A DNA stretch of 34,389 nt from Bacteroidales bacterium (GCA_017651465.1 JAGCCX010000016.1:1-34389); one strand, 5' to 3'. Shown: positions 17,284 to 25,609, numbered from the stretch's first letter. Numbers and translations are program-made. Notes: a model not told the origin generated them from the sequence alone.

Positions 17284-17313
17284 TTGCGTAAACAGCACAA
17301 ATTGTTATATTTG
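17284..17313 (+). promoter_or_regulatory. Promoter of ferredoxin-fused aldo/keto reductase
   Basis: TTG at 17284-17286 and TATATTTG at 17306-17313 are 19 bases apart. The reductase ATG is 24 bases further on. This overlaps the possible TTG-start extension of the radical SAM gene on the other strand, an argument against that extension. Confidence 0.65.
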
Positions 17314-17337
17314 CAACTTGGTAATATTTAAAACGAT

Positions 17338-18522
17338 ATGCAATACAGAAAAGACAGGTACGGAGATCTGCTTTCCATCCTTGGTTACGGTTGTATGCGG
17401 TTCAGCAGGAAGGGAGGAGGCATCGATATCGACAAGACCGAGCAGGAACTGATGGCGGCATACCGCGCCGGCGTGAACTACTTCGACACGGCCTATATCT
17501 ATCCCGGCAGTGAGGCTGCCCTGGGAGAGATTCTCGCCCGCAACGACATACGCGACAAGGTGCGCATAGCCACCAAACTGCCTCAGTACCTTGTCAGGAA
17601 CCTCGCCTCGCTGGACAAATTCTTCAGTGAGGAGCTGTCTCGCCTTCAGACAGACCGCGTCGATTACTACCTGATGCACCACCTCACCGACATAGCTCAG
17701 TGGGAACGGCTTAAGGCAGTGGGCGTTGAGGACTGGATCGCAGAGAAGAAGGCCTCCGGCGCCATCCGGAACATAGGGTTCTCCTATCACGGAAACACCG
17801 ATAATTTCCTGAAGATTCTCGCAGACTATGACTGGGACTTCTGCCAGATCCAATACAACTACCTGGATGAGACCACACAGGCGGGCGTGGCAGGGCTGAA
17901 GGCCGCCGCCGCCCGGGGCATTCCCGTAATCATAATGGAACCCTTGCGCGGTGGCAAACTCGTCAACAAGCTGCCGGAAGATGCTAAACGGCTTATCTCC
18001 GGCCATCAACGTCACTGGGGTCCGGCCGATTGGGGTCTTCGCTGGCTATGGGACCAGCCGGAGGTGACCGTCGTGCTGTCCGGGATGAACTCACTTGCTA
18101 TGGTGGAAGAGAACGTAAAGACGGCTTCGGACGCCGCAGTCGGAGCATTTACGGACGACGACCGCGCCTTCCTGCAAAGGATAGTGGACATTATTCGGGC
18201 CAAGGAGAAAGTCGGATGCACAGGCTGCCGCTACTGTATGCCCTGTCCCAAAGGAGTGGATATTCCGGGCATATTCACCAGCTATAATACAATGTACACC
18301 GAATCCAAGATGTCGGGACGGTCGCAATATTTCCAGACAGTTGCGCTTGCGGCCACACCCTCGTTCGCCTATCAATGCATCCAGTGCGGCAAATGCGAGC
18401 AGCATTGTCCGCAGGGCATCCCGATTCGCGAAAAGATACAGGAGGCCGAGCGCGCCCTGCTCCCCTGGCCTATGAAAACAGTTGTAAAGCTTGGCCGAAA
18501 GTTCCTGCTCCGCAAAAAATAA
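17338..18522 (+). CDS. Aldo/keto reductase with C-terminal 2x[4Fe-4S] ferredoxin domain
   Basis: The 394-residue product has an aldo/keto reductase barrel: GYGCMRFSR, the YFDTAYIYPGSE catalytic Asp/Tyr motif, and YLMHHL with the histidine pair. The C-terminus carries two cysteine sets, C294-x2-C297-x2-C300-x2-C303-P and C347-x2-C350-x2-C353-x3-C357-P, a 2[4Fe-4S] ferredoxin module. This domain order is common in anaerobes as a predicted oxidoreductase of the aldo/keto reductase family. Electrons may pass between NAD(P)H and a ferredoxin partner, but the substrate is unknown. It is divergent from the radical SAM-flavodoxin pair and followed by an unrelated M13 peptidase gene. Confidence 0.93.
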   Translation: MQYRKDRYGDLLSILGYGCMRFSRKGGGIDIDKTEQELMAAYRAGVNYFDTAYIYPGSEAALGEILARNDIRDKVRIATKLPQYLVRNLASLDKFFSEELSRLQTDRVDYYLMHHLTDIAQWERLKAVGVEDWIAEKKASGAIRNIGFSYHGNTDNFLKILADYDWDFCQIQYNYLDETTQAGVAGLKAAAARGIPVIIMEPLRGGKLVNKLPEDAKRLISGHQRHWGPADWGLRWLWDQPEVTVVLSGMNSLAMVEENVKTASDAAVGAFTDDDRAFLQRIVDIIRAKEKVGCTGCRYCMPCPKGVDIPGIFTSYNTMYTESKMSGRSQYFQTVALAATPSFAYQCIQCGKCEQHCPQGIPIREKIQEAERALLPWPMKTVVKLGRKFLLRKK

Positions 18523-18566
18523 CGTTTGTCTATCCATCGGTTTCAAATCTTTATTGTACATTCAAA

Positions 18567-20447
18567 ATGAAGAATACCCATAACACCCTTTTATCTGCAT
18601 CCCTGAAGGTTGCAATCACTTTTTTTGCGGTTTTCACAGTGCTCTCTTGTGAGAAAGACCGTTCGATTGAAGTTACCGACCCTTACCCTTTCCCGGAAAG
18701 TTATACGGCCTGCAAAGATAACTCAGTCGCCCCCGGCGACAGTTTCTTTGATTACTGCAACGGCGCCTGGCTCGCTGCAAACCCCATCCCCGCCGACCCC
18801 TCCCAGGTACTGGGCGGATTATATGATGCCGAAGAAGTGATGGACGCCCGGGTGGAACAGCTTAAAGCGGAAGTTCCCGACCTGAAAAAATTCTTCTCCC
18901 TGATAGAGCAGATTCACGGTACTCCCGAACAGTCTCACGCTTATATCGACGCGCAAAAAGCCAAATACTCCAAACCAAAGAGTCTGGAAGATGCCTACCG
19001 AACCGTAGGAAAGATGTATATGGACGGCGTAAATGCGATAGGTATCGCCACTGTGACCTGGTGGGACAAGGACATAATCAAATTTGCCATCTACCCGCCT
19101 ATTCCGGATTTCGTTCCCCCCACACCCGGCGAACTGCAGGCTTCCGACCACGTCTTGACCAAAGTCGACAAGTCCTCACCCCAGGCCCTCATTGCTGAAG
19201 GAATGGGCCTCGATCCTTCATTGATTATGTCTGACCCCGATATTGAAGCTTTGTGGAAAACTGCACAAGACAAATATTCTTTGGACGACCTGTGCCAGAT
19301 GATGCAAGACTGCTGGGGCTATTACGAGGCCTTTGCCGATGAAGCCGGCCTCGCAGCCTACAACGTTGGCAAGTCATCTTTCACTGTAAAAACGGTCGAA
19401 TCCCTTAAATCTGATGCCAAGGGGGAACTGGGATACACCCTTTCCTACTATCTGCAACAGAAATTCATTCCCCAGAGCCTGAAAGACAAGTATCTGGGTA
19501 TTACAAAAGAAGTTCAGGCCGCGCTCCGCAAGAGAATCCAAGCGGTGGATTGGATGAGCGAAACCACCAAGAAGAACGCTCTTGACAAACTGGACAACAT
19601 GCAGCTCAATGTCGCTTTCCCGGATACCTGGTACACCGACTGCATTCCCTCACTTGCCGACTGCCAGAGCCTGCCTGAAGCCGTTCAACGTTTAAAAGCC
19701 GGCAACGCCCGGCTGTTCAGGTCGTATGTAGGCACAGACGATACCTTCTCATATCTGTTAACCACGCAGGGATTGAACAGTAACGGTGAGCTGATGCCGA
19801 TGGACCTGACGCTGATCAATGCGGCATATAATCCCAACTACAACAGTGTCAATATTTATCCTGCCATACTCCTTCCGCCCGCCATGCCCGAAGAAGGAGT
19901 CAGCGAAGCCTGCTACTATGCCGCATTCGTTATGATCGGCCACGAGTTTACCCACGCCTTTGACACGGAAGGCGCAAAGTTCGATAAATACGGCAAGAAC
20001 GTCAACTGGTGGACTGTGGCCGACCTGATGGCATTCCAGGACCGCAAGCAGAATCTGATCCGTACCTACAGCAACCTGGAACTTGACCCTGTGCGCGCTC
20101 CCCTCGTGTTTTGTGACGGTGAACGTACCCAAACGGAGAATATCGCCGACCTTGGAGGCTTCCTGGCCGTGCTGGACGCCTATATGGCCCGTCTGGACAG
20201 CCAAGGATTCAAGGGCGAGAGCCGAAACGACCAGCTGCGCAAGTTCTACGAAGCCTACGCCCACGTCTGGTGCATACAATACGGTGACAACAAGTTCGAT
20301 ATTCTCAAGAAAAGTGATCTCCACTCCCACGCCCGCCTCCGCACGAACGGCGTGGTGATGAATACGGATTTGTGGTATGACCTTTACAACGTCACCCGCG
20401 ACCACAAGCTCTACCTTCCCGAAGAGCGCCGGGCTTATATCTGGTAG
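18567..20447 (+). CDS. M13 family zinc metallopeptidase lipoprotein (neprilysin/PepO-like)
   Basis: The ATG at 18567 gives a 627-residue lipoprotein with VFTVLSC lipobox; an upstream open frame runs back to 18375 inside the reductase gene and is ignored. The zinc site is HEFTH at 459-463 with third ligand E524 in TENIADLGG. The INAAYNPNYNSVNIYPAILLPP segment is the M13 substrate-binding signature (NAxY) and the end RTNGVVMN is the equivalent of the conserved RVNG. The N-terminus after the lipid anchor (PGDSFFDYCNGAWLAANPIP) is a canonical M13 start. It should be an outer-membrane or periplasmic oligopeptidase. Its length is a little below the usual 670-700. Confidence 0.94.
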   Translation: MKNTHNTLLSASLKVAITFFAVFTVLSCEKDRSIEVTDPYPFPESYTACKDNSVAPGDSFFDYCNGAWLAANPIPADPSQVLGGLYDAEEVMDARVEQLKAEVPDLKKFFSLIEQIHGTPEQSHAYIDAQKAKYSKPKSLEDAYRTVGKMYMDGVNAIGIATVTWWDKDIIKFAIYPPIPDFVPPTPGELQASDHVLTKVDKSSPQALIAEGMGLDPSLIMSDPDIEALWKTAQDKYSLDDLCQMMQDCWGYYEAFADEAGLAAYNVGKSSFTVKTVESLKSDAKGELGYTLSYYLQQKFIPQSLKDKYLGITKEVQAALRKRIQAVDWMSETTKKNALDKLDNMQLNVAFPDTWYTDCIPSLADCQSLPEAVQRLKAGNARLFRSYVGTDDTFSYLLTTQGLNSNGELMPMDLTLINAAYNPNYNSVNIYPAILLPPAMPEEGVSEACYYAAFVMIGHEFTHAFDTEGAKFDKYGKNVNWWTVADLMAFQDRKQNLIRTYSNLELDPVRAPLVFCDGERTQTENIADLGGFLAVLDAYMARLDSQGFKGESRNDQLRKFYEAYAHVWCIQYGDNKFDILKKSDLHSHARLRTNGVVMNTDLWYDLYNVTRDHKLYLPEERRAYIW

Positions 20448-20491
20448 ATAGGCTCCCGGAACAATTATTCGGATATATTCGCATAAGTGAG

Positions 20492-20499
20492 TATATTTG
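20492..20499 (+). promoter_or_regulatory. -7 box adjoining the start of the PLD-like gene (leaderless?)
   Basis: TATATTTG ends 4 bases before ATG 20504, so transcription would begin at or within a base or two of the start codon. The -33 region is weak. Confidence 0.5.
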
Positions 20500-20503
20500 T
20501 GGT

Positions 20504-21010
20504 ATGACAGAGTATATCGCGGATGAGGCACACTTCAAAGAAGTCATTGCGCGGGTTCCGAACGTAAAAAAATATCTTTGGATAGGTACCGCCGACATCA
20601 AGGACTTGTATGTCGGCGAGCGACCTTTTCTGGGCGTCCTCGCCGATCTGATAAGCAAAGGCCGCGAGATCAGGCTGATTCACGCCAAGGAACCCGGGCC
20701 GAACTTCCGGGAGGACTTCGACCACTATCCGGTTCTCTTTACGGGTCTGGAGAGGGTTCTTTGTCCAAGGGTCCATTTCAAGATCATCATCTTTGATTTG
20801 AAGGTGGCCTACATTGGTTCAGCCAATCTCACCGGCGCCGGTCTTGGAATGAAGAGTACCCGCAACCGCAACTTCGAGGCCGGCATCCTCACCGACGAGC
20901 CCGAGCTGGTCGAAGCCGCCATGAACCAATTCGACTCCGTCTGGGCAGGCTTCAAATGCAAGGCCTGCGGCCGCAAGGAGTACTGCCCCGACCCGGTCAT
21001 CTCCAGATAA
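20504..21010 (+). CDS. Small single-HKD phospholipase D-like (nuclease-like) protein
   Basis: The product is 168 residues with one complete HKD motif: H91-x-K93-x4-D98 followed by GSANLTGAG at 105-113, and a downstream E125 (RNFEAGI) as in Nuc/BfiI-type enzymes. Single-HKD proteins act as dimers. The C-terminal tail has cysteines C152, C155 and C161 (CKACGRKEYC), a possible small metal site. The gene is 23 bases upstream of a Y-family DNA polymerase and likely cotranscribed, which suggests a role in DNA repair or damage tolerance rather than lipid metabolism. No signal peptide is present, so it is cytoplasmic. Substrate is not known. Confidence 0.82.
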   Translation: MTEYIADEAHFKEVIARVPNVKKYLWIGTADIKDLYVGERPFLGVLADLISKGREIRLIHAKEPGPNFREDFDHYPVLFTGLERVLCPRVHFKIIIFDLKVAYIGSANLTGAGLGMKSTRNRNFEAGILTDEPELVEAAMNQFDSVWAGFKCKACGRKEYCPDPVISR

Positions 21011-21033
21011 GCACAAGTATCACCCACTGACCT

Positions 21034-22194
21034 GTGTCCCGCATTATCTTCCATATCGATGTCAACTCAGCCTTCCTGTCGTGGACGGCAGTGAAGATGG
21101 TTATGGAAGGCAAGCCGGACATCCGCCTGGTTCCCTCCGTGGTGTCCGGGGACCCGAATGACCGGCGGAGCATTGTCACCGCCGCGTCCATTCCTGCAAA
21201 GAAACTGGGCATCAAGACAGCACAACCGGTGTCGATGGCGTTGCGCACCTGTCCGTCGCTGGTGCTGGTGAGGGGCGATTGGGAGTGGTACAAACGCTGT
21301 TCGGAGGGCTTCATTTCCATTTGCCGCAGGTATAGTCCCCTCCTGCAGCAGTTCTCCATCGATGAGTGTTTCATCGATATGACGCTCCGGTGCCAAGGGC
21401 AAGATCCCGTTGCCCTGGCGACTCAGCTGAAGGATGAGATAAAGTCAGAGCTGGGCTTCACCGTGAATGTCGGCGTAGGCTCGAATAAGCTGTTGGCGAA
21501 GATGGCCTCAGACTTTGAGAAACCCGATAAAGTCCATACCCTCTGGGAGAACGAGGTTCCTCAGAAAATGTGGCCGCTGGGGGTGCGCGACCTTCTATGG
21601 GTGGGCAAGAAGACCGAGGAGCGTCTCACTGCTTACGGCATCCATACCATCGAAGACCTTGCCAAGCTGGAAATGGGATCCCTAACCCGCCTGGTGGGGC
21701 ATAAGTTCGCTCAACAGCTCCACGAGAACGCCAATGGCCGTGATGATTCTCCGGTCGAAACGGAGGTTGCAGAAGCCAAGAGCTACAGCGCCGAGCGCAC
21801 TTTCTCGCGCGACTACACCGACCCCAAAGATATCGACCGAGCCCTGTTCAACGTAGCCTGCATTGTGGCGCACCGCATCCGGAGGGACGATTTCAGGGCA
21901 TCGACAGTTTCGATGTTCATCAAGCACAAAGATTTCTCGGTTCAGCAGAAACAGACCTCCCTCTCCCAACCCACTGATGTCACGGCCATCATCTTGAATG
22001 AAGCCCGAAGGATGCTGGGAGAAATATGGGACGGGCAGACGCCCATACGGCAAGTAGGACTGGGTGTTTCGAAGCTCACGCACGAAAATGCTGTCCAGAT
22101 GAGCCTCTTTGAAGATCCCAAGCTTGAGTACTACCGCGAATGGGACCGGCAGTATGACGAGCAGCGGGCTCGGGCCGAAGATGCCAGGCAATAA
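21034..22194 (+). CDS. dinB: Y-family translesion DNA polymerase (DinB/Pol IV-like)
   Basis: A GTG start at 21034 gives MSRIIFHIDVNSAFLSW, where D9 is the first metal-binding aspartate; no ATG fits the conserved start better. The catalytic pair is D110-E111 in QQFSIDECFIDM. GVGSNKLLAKMASDFEKPDK and the helix-hairpin-helix region VRDLLWVGKKTEERLTAYGI follow. QMSLFED at 355-361 is a beta-clamp binding motif. The 386-residue length is normal. It carries out error-prone synthesis past lesions. The upstream PLD-like gene shares its transcript; the neighbour downstream is convergent with only 3 bases between stops. The E. coli SOS box is not expected in this phylum and none was recognised. Confidence 0.95.
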   Translation: MSRIIFHIDVNSAFLSWTAVKMVMEGKPDIRLVPSVVSGDPNDRRSIVTAASIPAKKLGIKTAQPVSMALRTCPSLVLVRGDWEWYKRCSEGFISICRRYSPLLQQFSIDECFIDMTLRCQGQDPVALATQLKDEIKSELGFTVNVGVGSNKLLAKMASDFEKPDKVHTLWENEVPQKMWPLGVRDLLWVGKKTEERLTAYGIHTIEDLAKLEMGSLTRLVGHKFAQQLHENANGRDDSPVETEVAEAKSYSAERTFSRDYTDPKDIDRALFNVACIVAHRIRRDDFRASTVSMFIKHKDFSVQQKQTSLSQPTDVTAIILNEARRMLGEIWDGQTPIRQVGLGVSKLTHENAVQMSLFEDPKLEYYREWDRQYDEQRARAEDARQ

Positions 22195-22197
22195 GCG

Positions 22198-22560
22198 TTA
22201 TCTCGCCGCCCTGGTATTCACCTTCTTGCCATTATTATCCCAAGTGTATATCCACGCGCCGTTCCTGGAGGTAAAAGTCTTCCCGGAGACGCCTGTAACC
22301 ACGCCGACAGACGACACGCTGAGAGTCTTGTAGCGACGGCCTTCGCTGTCGTACAGATAAATCCAGCTGCCGTTCTGCGAAACAAAGAACTCGGAACTGT
22401 AGCCCTTCACGACCCCAACGTTGCTGACACTGAGAGTCTTATACCGATGGCCGGTATCATCGTACATATATACCCAGCTCCCGCTGGTTTCTACACTGGA
22501 AATCTTATGCGCACCAGCCATAAGCACAAAAGCTAAAGCAATGATTTGGAAGAGTTTCAT
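22198..22560 (-). CDS. Secreted protein of three 37-residue WIYxYD repeats
   Basis: The 120-residue product has a signal peptide MKLFQIIALAFVLMAGA and then three repeats of period exactly 37 residues (111 bases) starting at G27, G64 and G101: GSWVYMYDDTGHRYKTLSVS, GSWIYLYDSEGRRYKTLSVS and GAWIYTWDNNGKKVNT. The first two are nearly identical, the third is truncated and ends the protein with ARS-less TRAAR. Similar small repeat proteins occur in Bacteroidota without known function. The strand-turn-strand look suggests a small beta-sheet stack. A TATATTTG box lies at 22588-22595 on its strand. Confidence 0.78.
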   Translation of the reverse strand: MKLFQIIALAFVLMAGAHKISSVETSGSWVYMYDDTGHRYKTLSVSNVGVVKGYSSEFFVSQNGSWIYLYDSEGRRYKTLSVSSVGVVTGVSGKTFTSRNGAWIYTWDNNGKKVNTRAAR

Positions 22561-22587
22561 ATGCCAATTATTCTGGCTCTTTTTTCA

Positions 22588-22595
22588 CAAATATA
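22588..22595 (-). promoter_or_regulatory. -7 box of the three-repeat protein gene
   Basis: Minus strand TATATTTG, 27 bases before ATG 22560. No -33 match at the expected distance. Confidence 0.5.
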
Positions 22596-22701
22596 ACATT
22601 TTTTCACAATCAGCCCTATAGATAGCGATTATTGCAGAAAGATTTGATATTCCTTATCATGCTTGATTGTTGTGATAATATTGGTAAGAAGTCTCTGTAA
22701 A

Positions 22702-22753
22702 GGGTACATATCAAACAAAACATGTACCCAAAAATGCGAATTTGGGTACATGT
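22702..22753. repeat. Triple GGGTACAT inverted-repeat site
   Basis: GGGTACAT at 22702-22709 and 22744-22751 flank its reverse complement ATGTACCC at 22722-22729. The inner pair forms a 13-base perfect stem (ACATGTACCCAAA with TTTGGGTACATGT) around an 8-base loop. It lies downstream of the broken Fic gene and upstream of the repeat protein, and may be an operator, an RNA terminator without a U-run, or a mobile-element end. Confidence 0.75.
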
Positions 22754-22790
22754 ATGCGGAATCAAGTGTACGAATAACTAGGTGAAACAC

Positions 22791-23619
22791 CTATGAGACA
22801 GATTCAACACTCTCAACTTTGGCGACAACTTCTGCCCTATTGATGAAGAGGTTTACCAGTGCTGTATTTATGTAGTAGTTGGTTTTTCCAATTTTCACCT
22901 TATGCAACAATCCCGTATCAACAATCATATCTAGGTATTTGGCAGCCGTTTTACGTAAGACCATCATATCTCTCTCAATAAACTCTATCTTAGTGTATGG
23001 ATGATAAAAAAGGTTATTCAGTAATTCATGTTTGTAGCGGCCACCAAAAATGGGGCGAAGGATATTCTTGTACTTGTTCATCAACTCTCCTATTCCCTTT
23101 ACGAGACGGATCGTTTCCTCTGCCGTTTCTTCTACCCCTTTAAGCAAAAAGAGAATCCATTCTTCCCATTGCTTGGCATTATTCTCCCCTGCATCCCTAA
23201 TGGATTGGATTAGGCGATAATACTCACCTTTATTATGAGTTATATAACGACTGAGGTATAGAATAGGCAAGTCTAACAGGTCGGAAATAACAAGGTATAA
23301 AACGTTAATGATTCGCCCGGTTCGACCATTTCCATCGTAAAAAGGATGAATGCTTTCAAACTGATGATGGATAATAGCCATCTTTACCAGAGGATCAATA
23401 TCTACTAGCGAATTGTCATTAATGAACGCTTCGAGATTTCCCATCAATTCGTTTATCTCTCCAGGTTCCGGTGGAGTATAGAATACCCTCATTAGGAATA
23501 GTTTGCGCTACCCCCTTAAGTTCGGCCAGTTTCTTATTGGCCCGGTTAACTTGTTTAAGAATTGCTCTTGTCTCTAGATCGTATGTAAGTGGTAACGTTG
23601 GTATCTTATAAGTAGGCAT
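22791..23619 (-). pseudogene. Fic-family gene broken by internal deletion and frameshift
   Basis: A 66-residue frame starts at ATG 23619 with the typical Fic N-terminus (PTYKIPTLPLTYDLETRAILKQ would be the substrate-domain start; NRANKKLAELKGVAQTIPNE is the usual helix). A second frame from about 23492 to 22791 (233 codons) carries YTPPEPGEINELMGNLE, the active-site motif HPFYDGNGRTGR and a C-terminal winged-helix-like region. In intact relatives about 100 residues, including the inhibitory helix with the (S/T)xxxE(G/N) motif, lie between TIPNEGIL and YTPPEP. Here they are gone and the frames differ. The catalytic core itself is complete. If translated from ATG 23492 it would be a Fic AMP-transferase core without its inhibitor. 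The region is AT-rich, suggesting transfer. Confidence 0.8.
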
Positions 23620-23714
23620 CGCTCATCAACTTAGTTTCTTTTACAAAGTTAAGTATTTTTGCTATATCATCCAACGAAGATTAGAGCTTCAAACAACGCC
23701 AATCTCATAAAAAC

Positions 23715-23753
23715 AAAGAGTCAAAAGCTACTCTTTATCCTTGAAATCAAGGA
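23715..23753. other. Two adjacent hairpins in the Fic-DUF2795 interval
   Basis: AAAGAGT (23715-23721) and ACTCTTT (23730-23736) form a 7-base stem; TCCTTGA (23738-23744) and TCAAGGA (23747-23753) form another. On the minus strand the first is followed by GTTTTTATG, so it may end transcription toward the Fic remnant. The remaining part of 23620-23889 shows no gene. Confidence 0.45.
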
Positions 23754-23810
23754 GTACCAATGGCCCTAAAAATGGCCTGACTTTAAACGCTTTTTGTGAT
23801 ACATTAATAT

Positions 23811-23850
23811 ACAAAAAATTACACGGCACAGCTAAAAAGCCATGCCGTGT
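23811..23850 (-). terminator. Rho-independent terminator of the DUF2795 gene
   Basis: Stem ACACGGCA (23821-23828) with TGCCGTGT (23843-23850), an internal CA/CA mismatch, a GCT-AGC inner stem and an AAAA loop on the plus strand. On the minus strand the stem is followed by AATTTTTTG, the expected U-run. Confidence 0.75.
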
Positions 23851-23889
23851 TATTCATTTAATTAACTGTTTTTCGGCCAGTTACACTCT

Positions 23890-24111
23890 TTAATATTCTT
23901 CCTCGTTAAAAAAGAAGTCTTCTTTAGTAGGATAATCGGGCCAGATGTCCTCGATGGTTTCGTATATCTCACCCTCCTCCTCGAGTTCCTGGAGGTTCTC
24001 TATGACCTCTTCAGGAGCGCCGGAGCGGTTGGCGTAGTCGATAAGTTCGTCTTTTGTTGCCGGCCACGGAGCATCGTCCAGGCTGCTGGCTAATTCAAGT
24101 GTCCAATACAT
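23890..24111 (-). CDS. DUF2795-family small acidic protein
   Basis: The product is 73 residues from ATG 24111 (MYWTLELASSLDDAPWPATK); a TTG at 24123 is possible but the ATG matches the family. The sequence DELIDYANRSGAPEEVIENLQELEEEGEIYETIEDIWPDYP and the tail DFFFNEEEY are the well-conserved core of a Bacteroidota DUF2795 group. It is soluble, very acidic, and cytoplasmic. Function is unknown; conservation suggests a basic cell role. Its promoter overlaps the folE control region and a terminator follows, so it is monocistronic. Confidence 0.88.
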   Translation of the reverse strand: MYWTLELASSLDDAPWPATKDELIDYANRSGAPEEVIENLQELEEEGEIYETIEDIWPDYPTKEDFFFNEEEY

Positions 24112-24138
24112 AGTGTCAAACAATTAGCAATTAGGCCG

Positions 24139-24186
24139 CAAAGATATAAAAATATTCTTAAGTGCAAATAATTTTGAGTATTTTTG
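24139..24186. promoter_or_regulatory. Divergent overlapping promoters of DUF2795 gene and folE
   Basis: Minus strand: TTTG at 24165-24168 and TATCTTTG at 24139-24146, spacing 18, drive the DUF2795 gene. Plus strand: TATTTTTG at 24179-24186 ends 4 bases before the folE ATG at 24191, implying a leaderless or nearly leaderless folE message. Confidence 0.6.
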
Positions 24187-24190
24187 CAGT

Positions 24191-24778
24191 ATGAGTTATA
24201 CGAAAGAAGATATTTATTCCCCGCAGACCACAGAACAGATTGCCGCGCACGTAAAAGAAATACTCCGACTGCTGGGCGAAGACACTTCGAGGGAGGGCTT
24301 GCTCAAAACGCCGGAGAGAGTTGCCAAAGCGTTGCAATTCACCACTAAAGGGTATAACGAAGACGGTATAGAAATCATTCGCCAGGCCATTTTTGACGAG
24401 AAATACCAGCAGATGGTCCTGGTTCGCGACATCGAACTCTACAGCACCTGCGAGCATCATATGATGCCGTTCATAGGCAAATGCCACGTGGCCTACATTC
24501 CCAACGGCAAGATTACCGGGCTGAGCAAGATTGCACGCGTAGTGGAAACCTACGCCCGCAGGCTGCAAGTTCAGGAAAGACTCACTGTTCAAATCAGAGA
24601 CTGCATACAAGAAGCCCTGCATCCCCTGGGTGTAGCGGTAGTGATCGAAGCAAACCATACCTGTATGCAGGTCAGGGGCGTCCAGAAATCGAACGCCATC
24701 ACCACCACATCGGCTTTCAGCGGCGTATTCCTGAGCTCGTCCCGCACCAGGAACGAATTCCTCAACTTAATCCGATAG
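24191..24778 (+). CDS. folE: GTP cyclohydrolase I
   Basis: The 195-residue product contains the zinc and catalytic signature [20 protein letters not shown] near residues 80-99 and the conserved [23 protein letters not shown] and SFSG-type end (TTSAFSGVF). FolE converts GTP to 7,8-dihydroneopterin triphosphate, first step of folate (and related pterin) synthesis. Length is typical. Its stop overlaps the convergent HAD gene by 12 bases. The start ATG 24191 is right beside its -7 box. Confidence 0.97.
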   Translation: MSYTKEDIYSPQTTEQIAAHVKEILRLLGEDTSREGLLKTPERVAKALQFTTKGYNEDGIEIIRQAIFDEKYQQMVLVRDIELYSTCEHHMMPFIGKCHVAYIPNGKITGLSKIARVVETYARRLQVQERLTVQIRDCIQEALHPLGVAVVIEANHTCMQVRGVQKSNAITTTSAFSGVFLSSSRTRNEFLNLIR

Positions 24779-25609
24779 GCGCGAAAGGCGGGCAAGCTCG
24801 CAGTCTGCCCTGATCTTGTCGATTATGGCGCACACTACCTTATAAGTGCGCGAGGAAGGAGTATAGACCGCCGGAGTAGCGAACGCCACTCTCCCCTGGC
24901 GTTTGAGTTTGAGGGCCGATGCTCTCTTCTTTTCGGACGCGGGGTTGTACACGGCAATCGAATTACCTCCGAACATTCCTACTATCTTCATACAAGGCAC
25001 GTCAGTCTCGCCGTCGCCGAAATAAATCATATGCGAGAACGGGATGCGCTTCTTGTCGTCGGCTATGGAAGCGTTGACCCTTTTATTGTCCCTGGAGCTG
25101 AAAATGCCCTTCGAGATCTTGAAGAGGAACTGGGTTTTGGCGGTATAGTCAACCGCTATGCCAGGCCATTCAGCCTCTCCGTTGGCGTCATAAATAAACG
25201 AGCCCGCAAAAATATGCTTGAATTCCTTTGCGATAGGGCTGCCCTCGATAATCTCCTTGAGCCCGCTGGAGTTGATGTAGTGTTCTACCTTTACACCGTG
25301 CTCCCGGCCATATTTATTGACCAGCTCAAACCAGTCTTTAACACCATCGAACAGCTCGATTCCGGCACCGAAACGGCGCAGGTCGTCCCGCTTGAGAGAG
25401 ATACCCTTGCTATGTGCCTCATCGAACATTAACTTCATATAAGACAGCACGTTAGAGGCATCCTGACCGATGGCGATATTGTCGCTCATACGCCAAAACT
25501 CTTCAGGAGTGGAACCCACAGCCTGAATGAATCCGAATTCCTGCATATTGCCCGGCGAGAGGGTGCCGTCAAAGTCATAGATTAGCGCAACTATTGGTTT
25601 TTTCTTCAT
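24767..25609 (-). CDS. HAD-superfamily phosphatase
   Basis: The product is 280 residues from ATG 25609 ([20 protein letters not shown]), where IYDFDGTLS is HAD motif [12 protein letters not shown] is motif II and [17 protein letters not shown] is the motif III/IV aspartate cluster. The distance between motif I and II allows a C1 helical cap. It is a soluble phosphohydrolase of unknown substrate; family members often act on phosphorylated metabolites. The control region upstream has three TTCGCCACA repeats. Its end overlaps the last 12 bases of folE on the opposite strand. Confidence 0.87.
   Translation of the reverse strand: MKKKPIVALIYDFDGTLSPGNMQEFGFIQAVGSTPEEFWRMSDNIAIGQDASNVLSYMKLMFDEAHSKGISLKRDDLRRFGAGIELFDGVKDWFELVNKYGREHGVKVEHYINSSGLKEIIEGSPIAKEFKHIFAGSFIYDANGEAEWPGIAVDYTAKTQFLFKISKGIFSSRDNKRVNASIADDKKRIPFSHMIYFGDGETDVPCMKIVGMFGGNSIAVYNPASEKKRASALKLKRQGRVAFATPAVYTPSSRTYKVVCAIIDKIRADCELARLSRLSD

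Noticed and set aside
18375-18566. Upstream extension of the M13 peptidase
   Set aside because: It overlaps the reductase coding region and the ATG at 18567 gives a proper lipoprotein signal.
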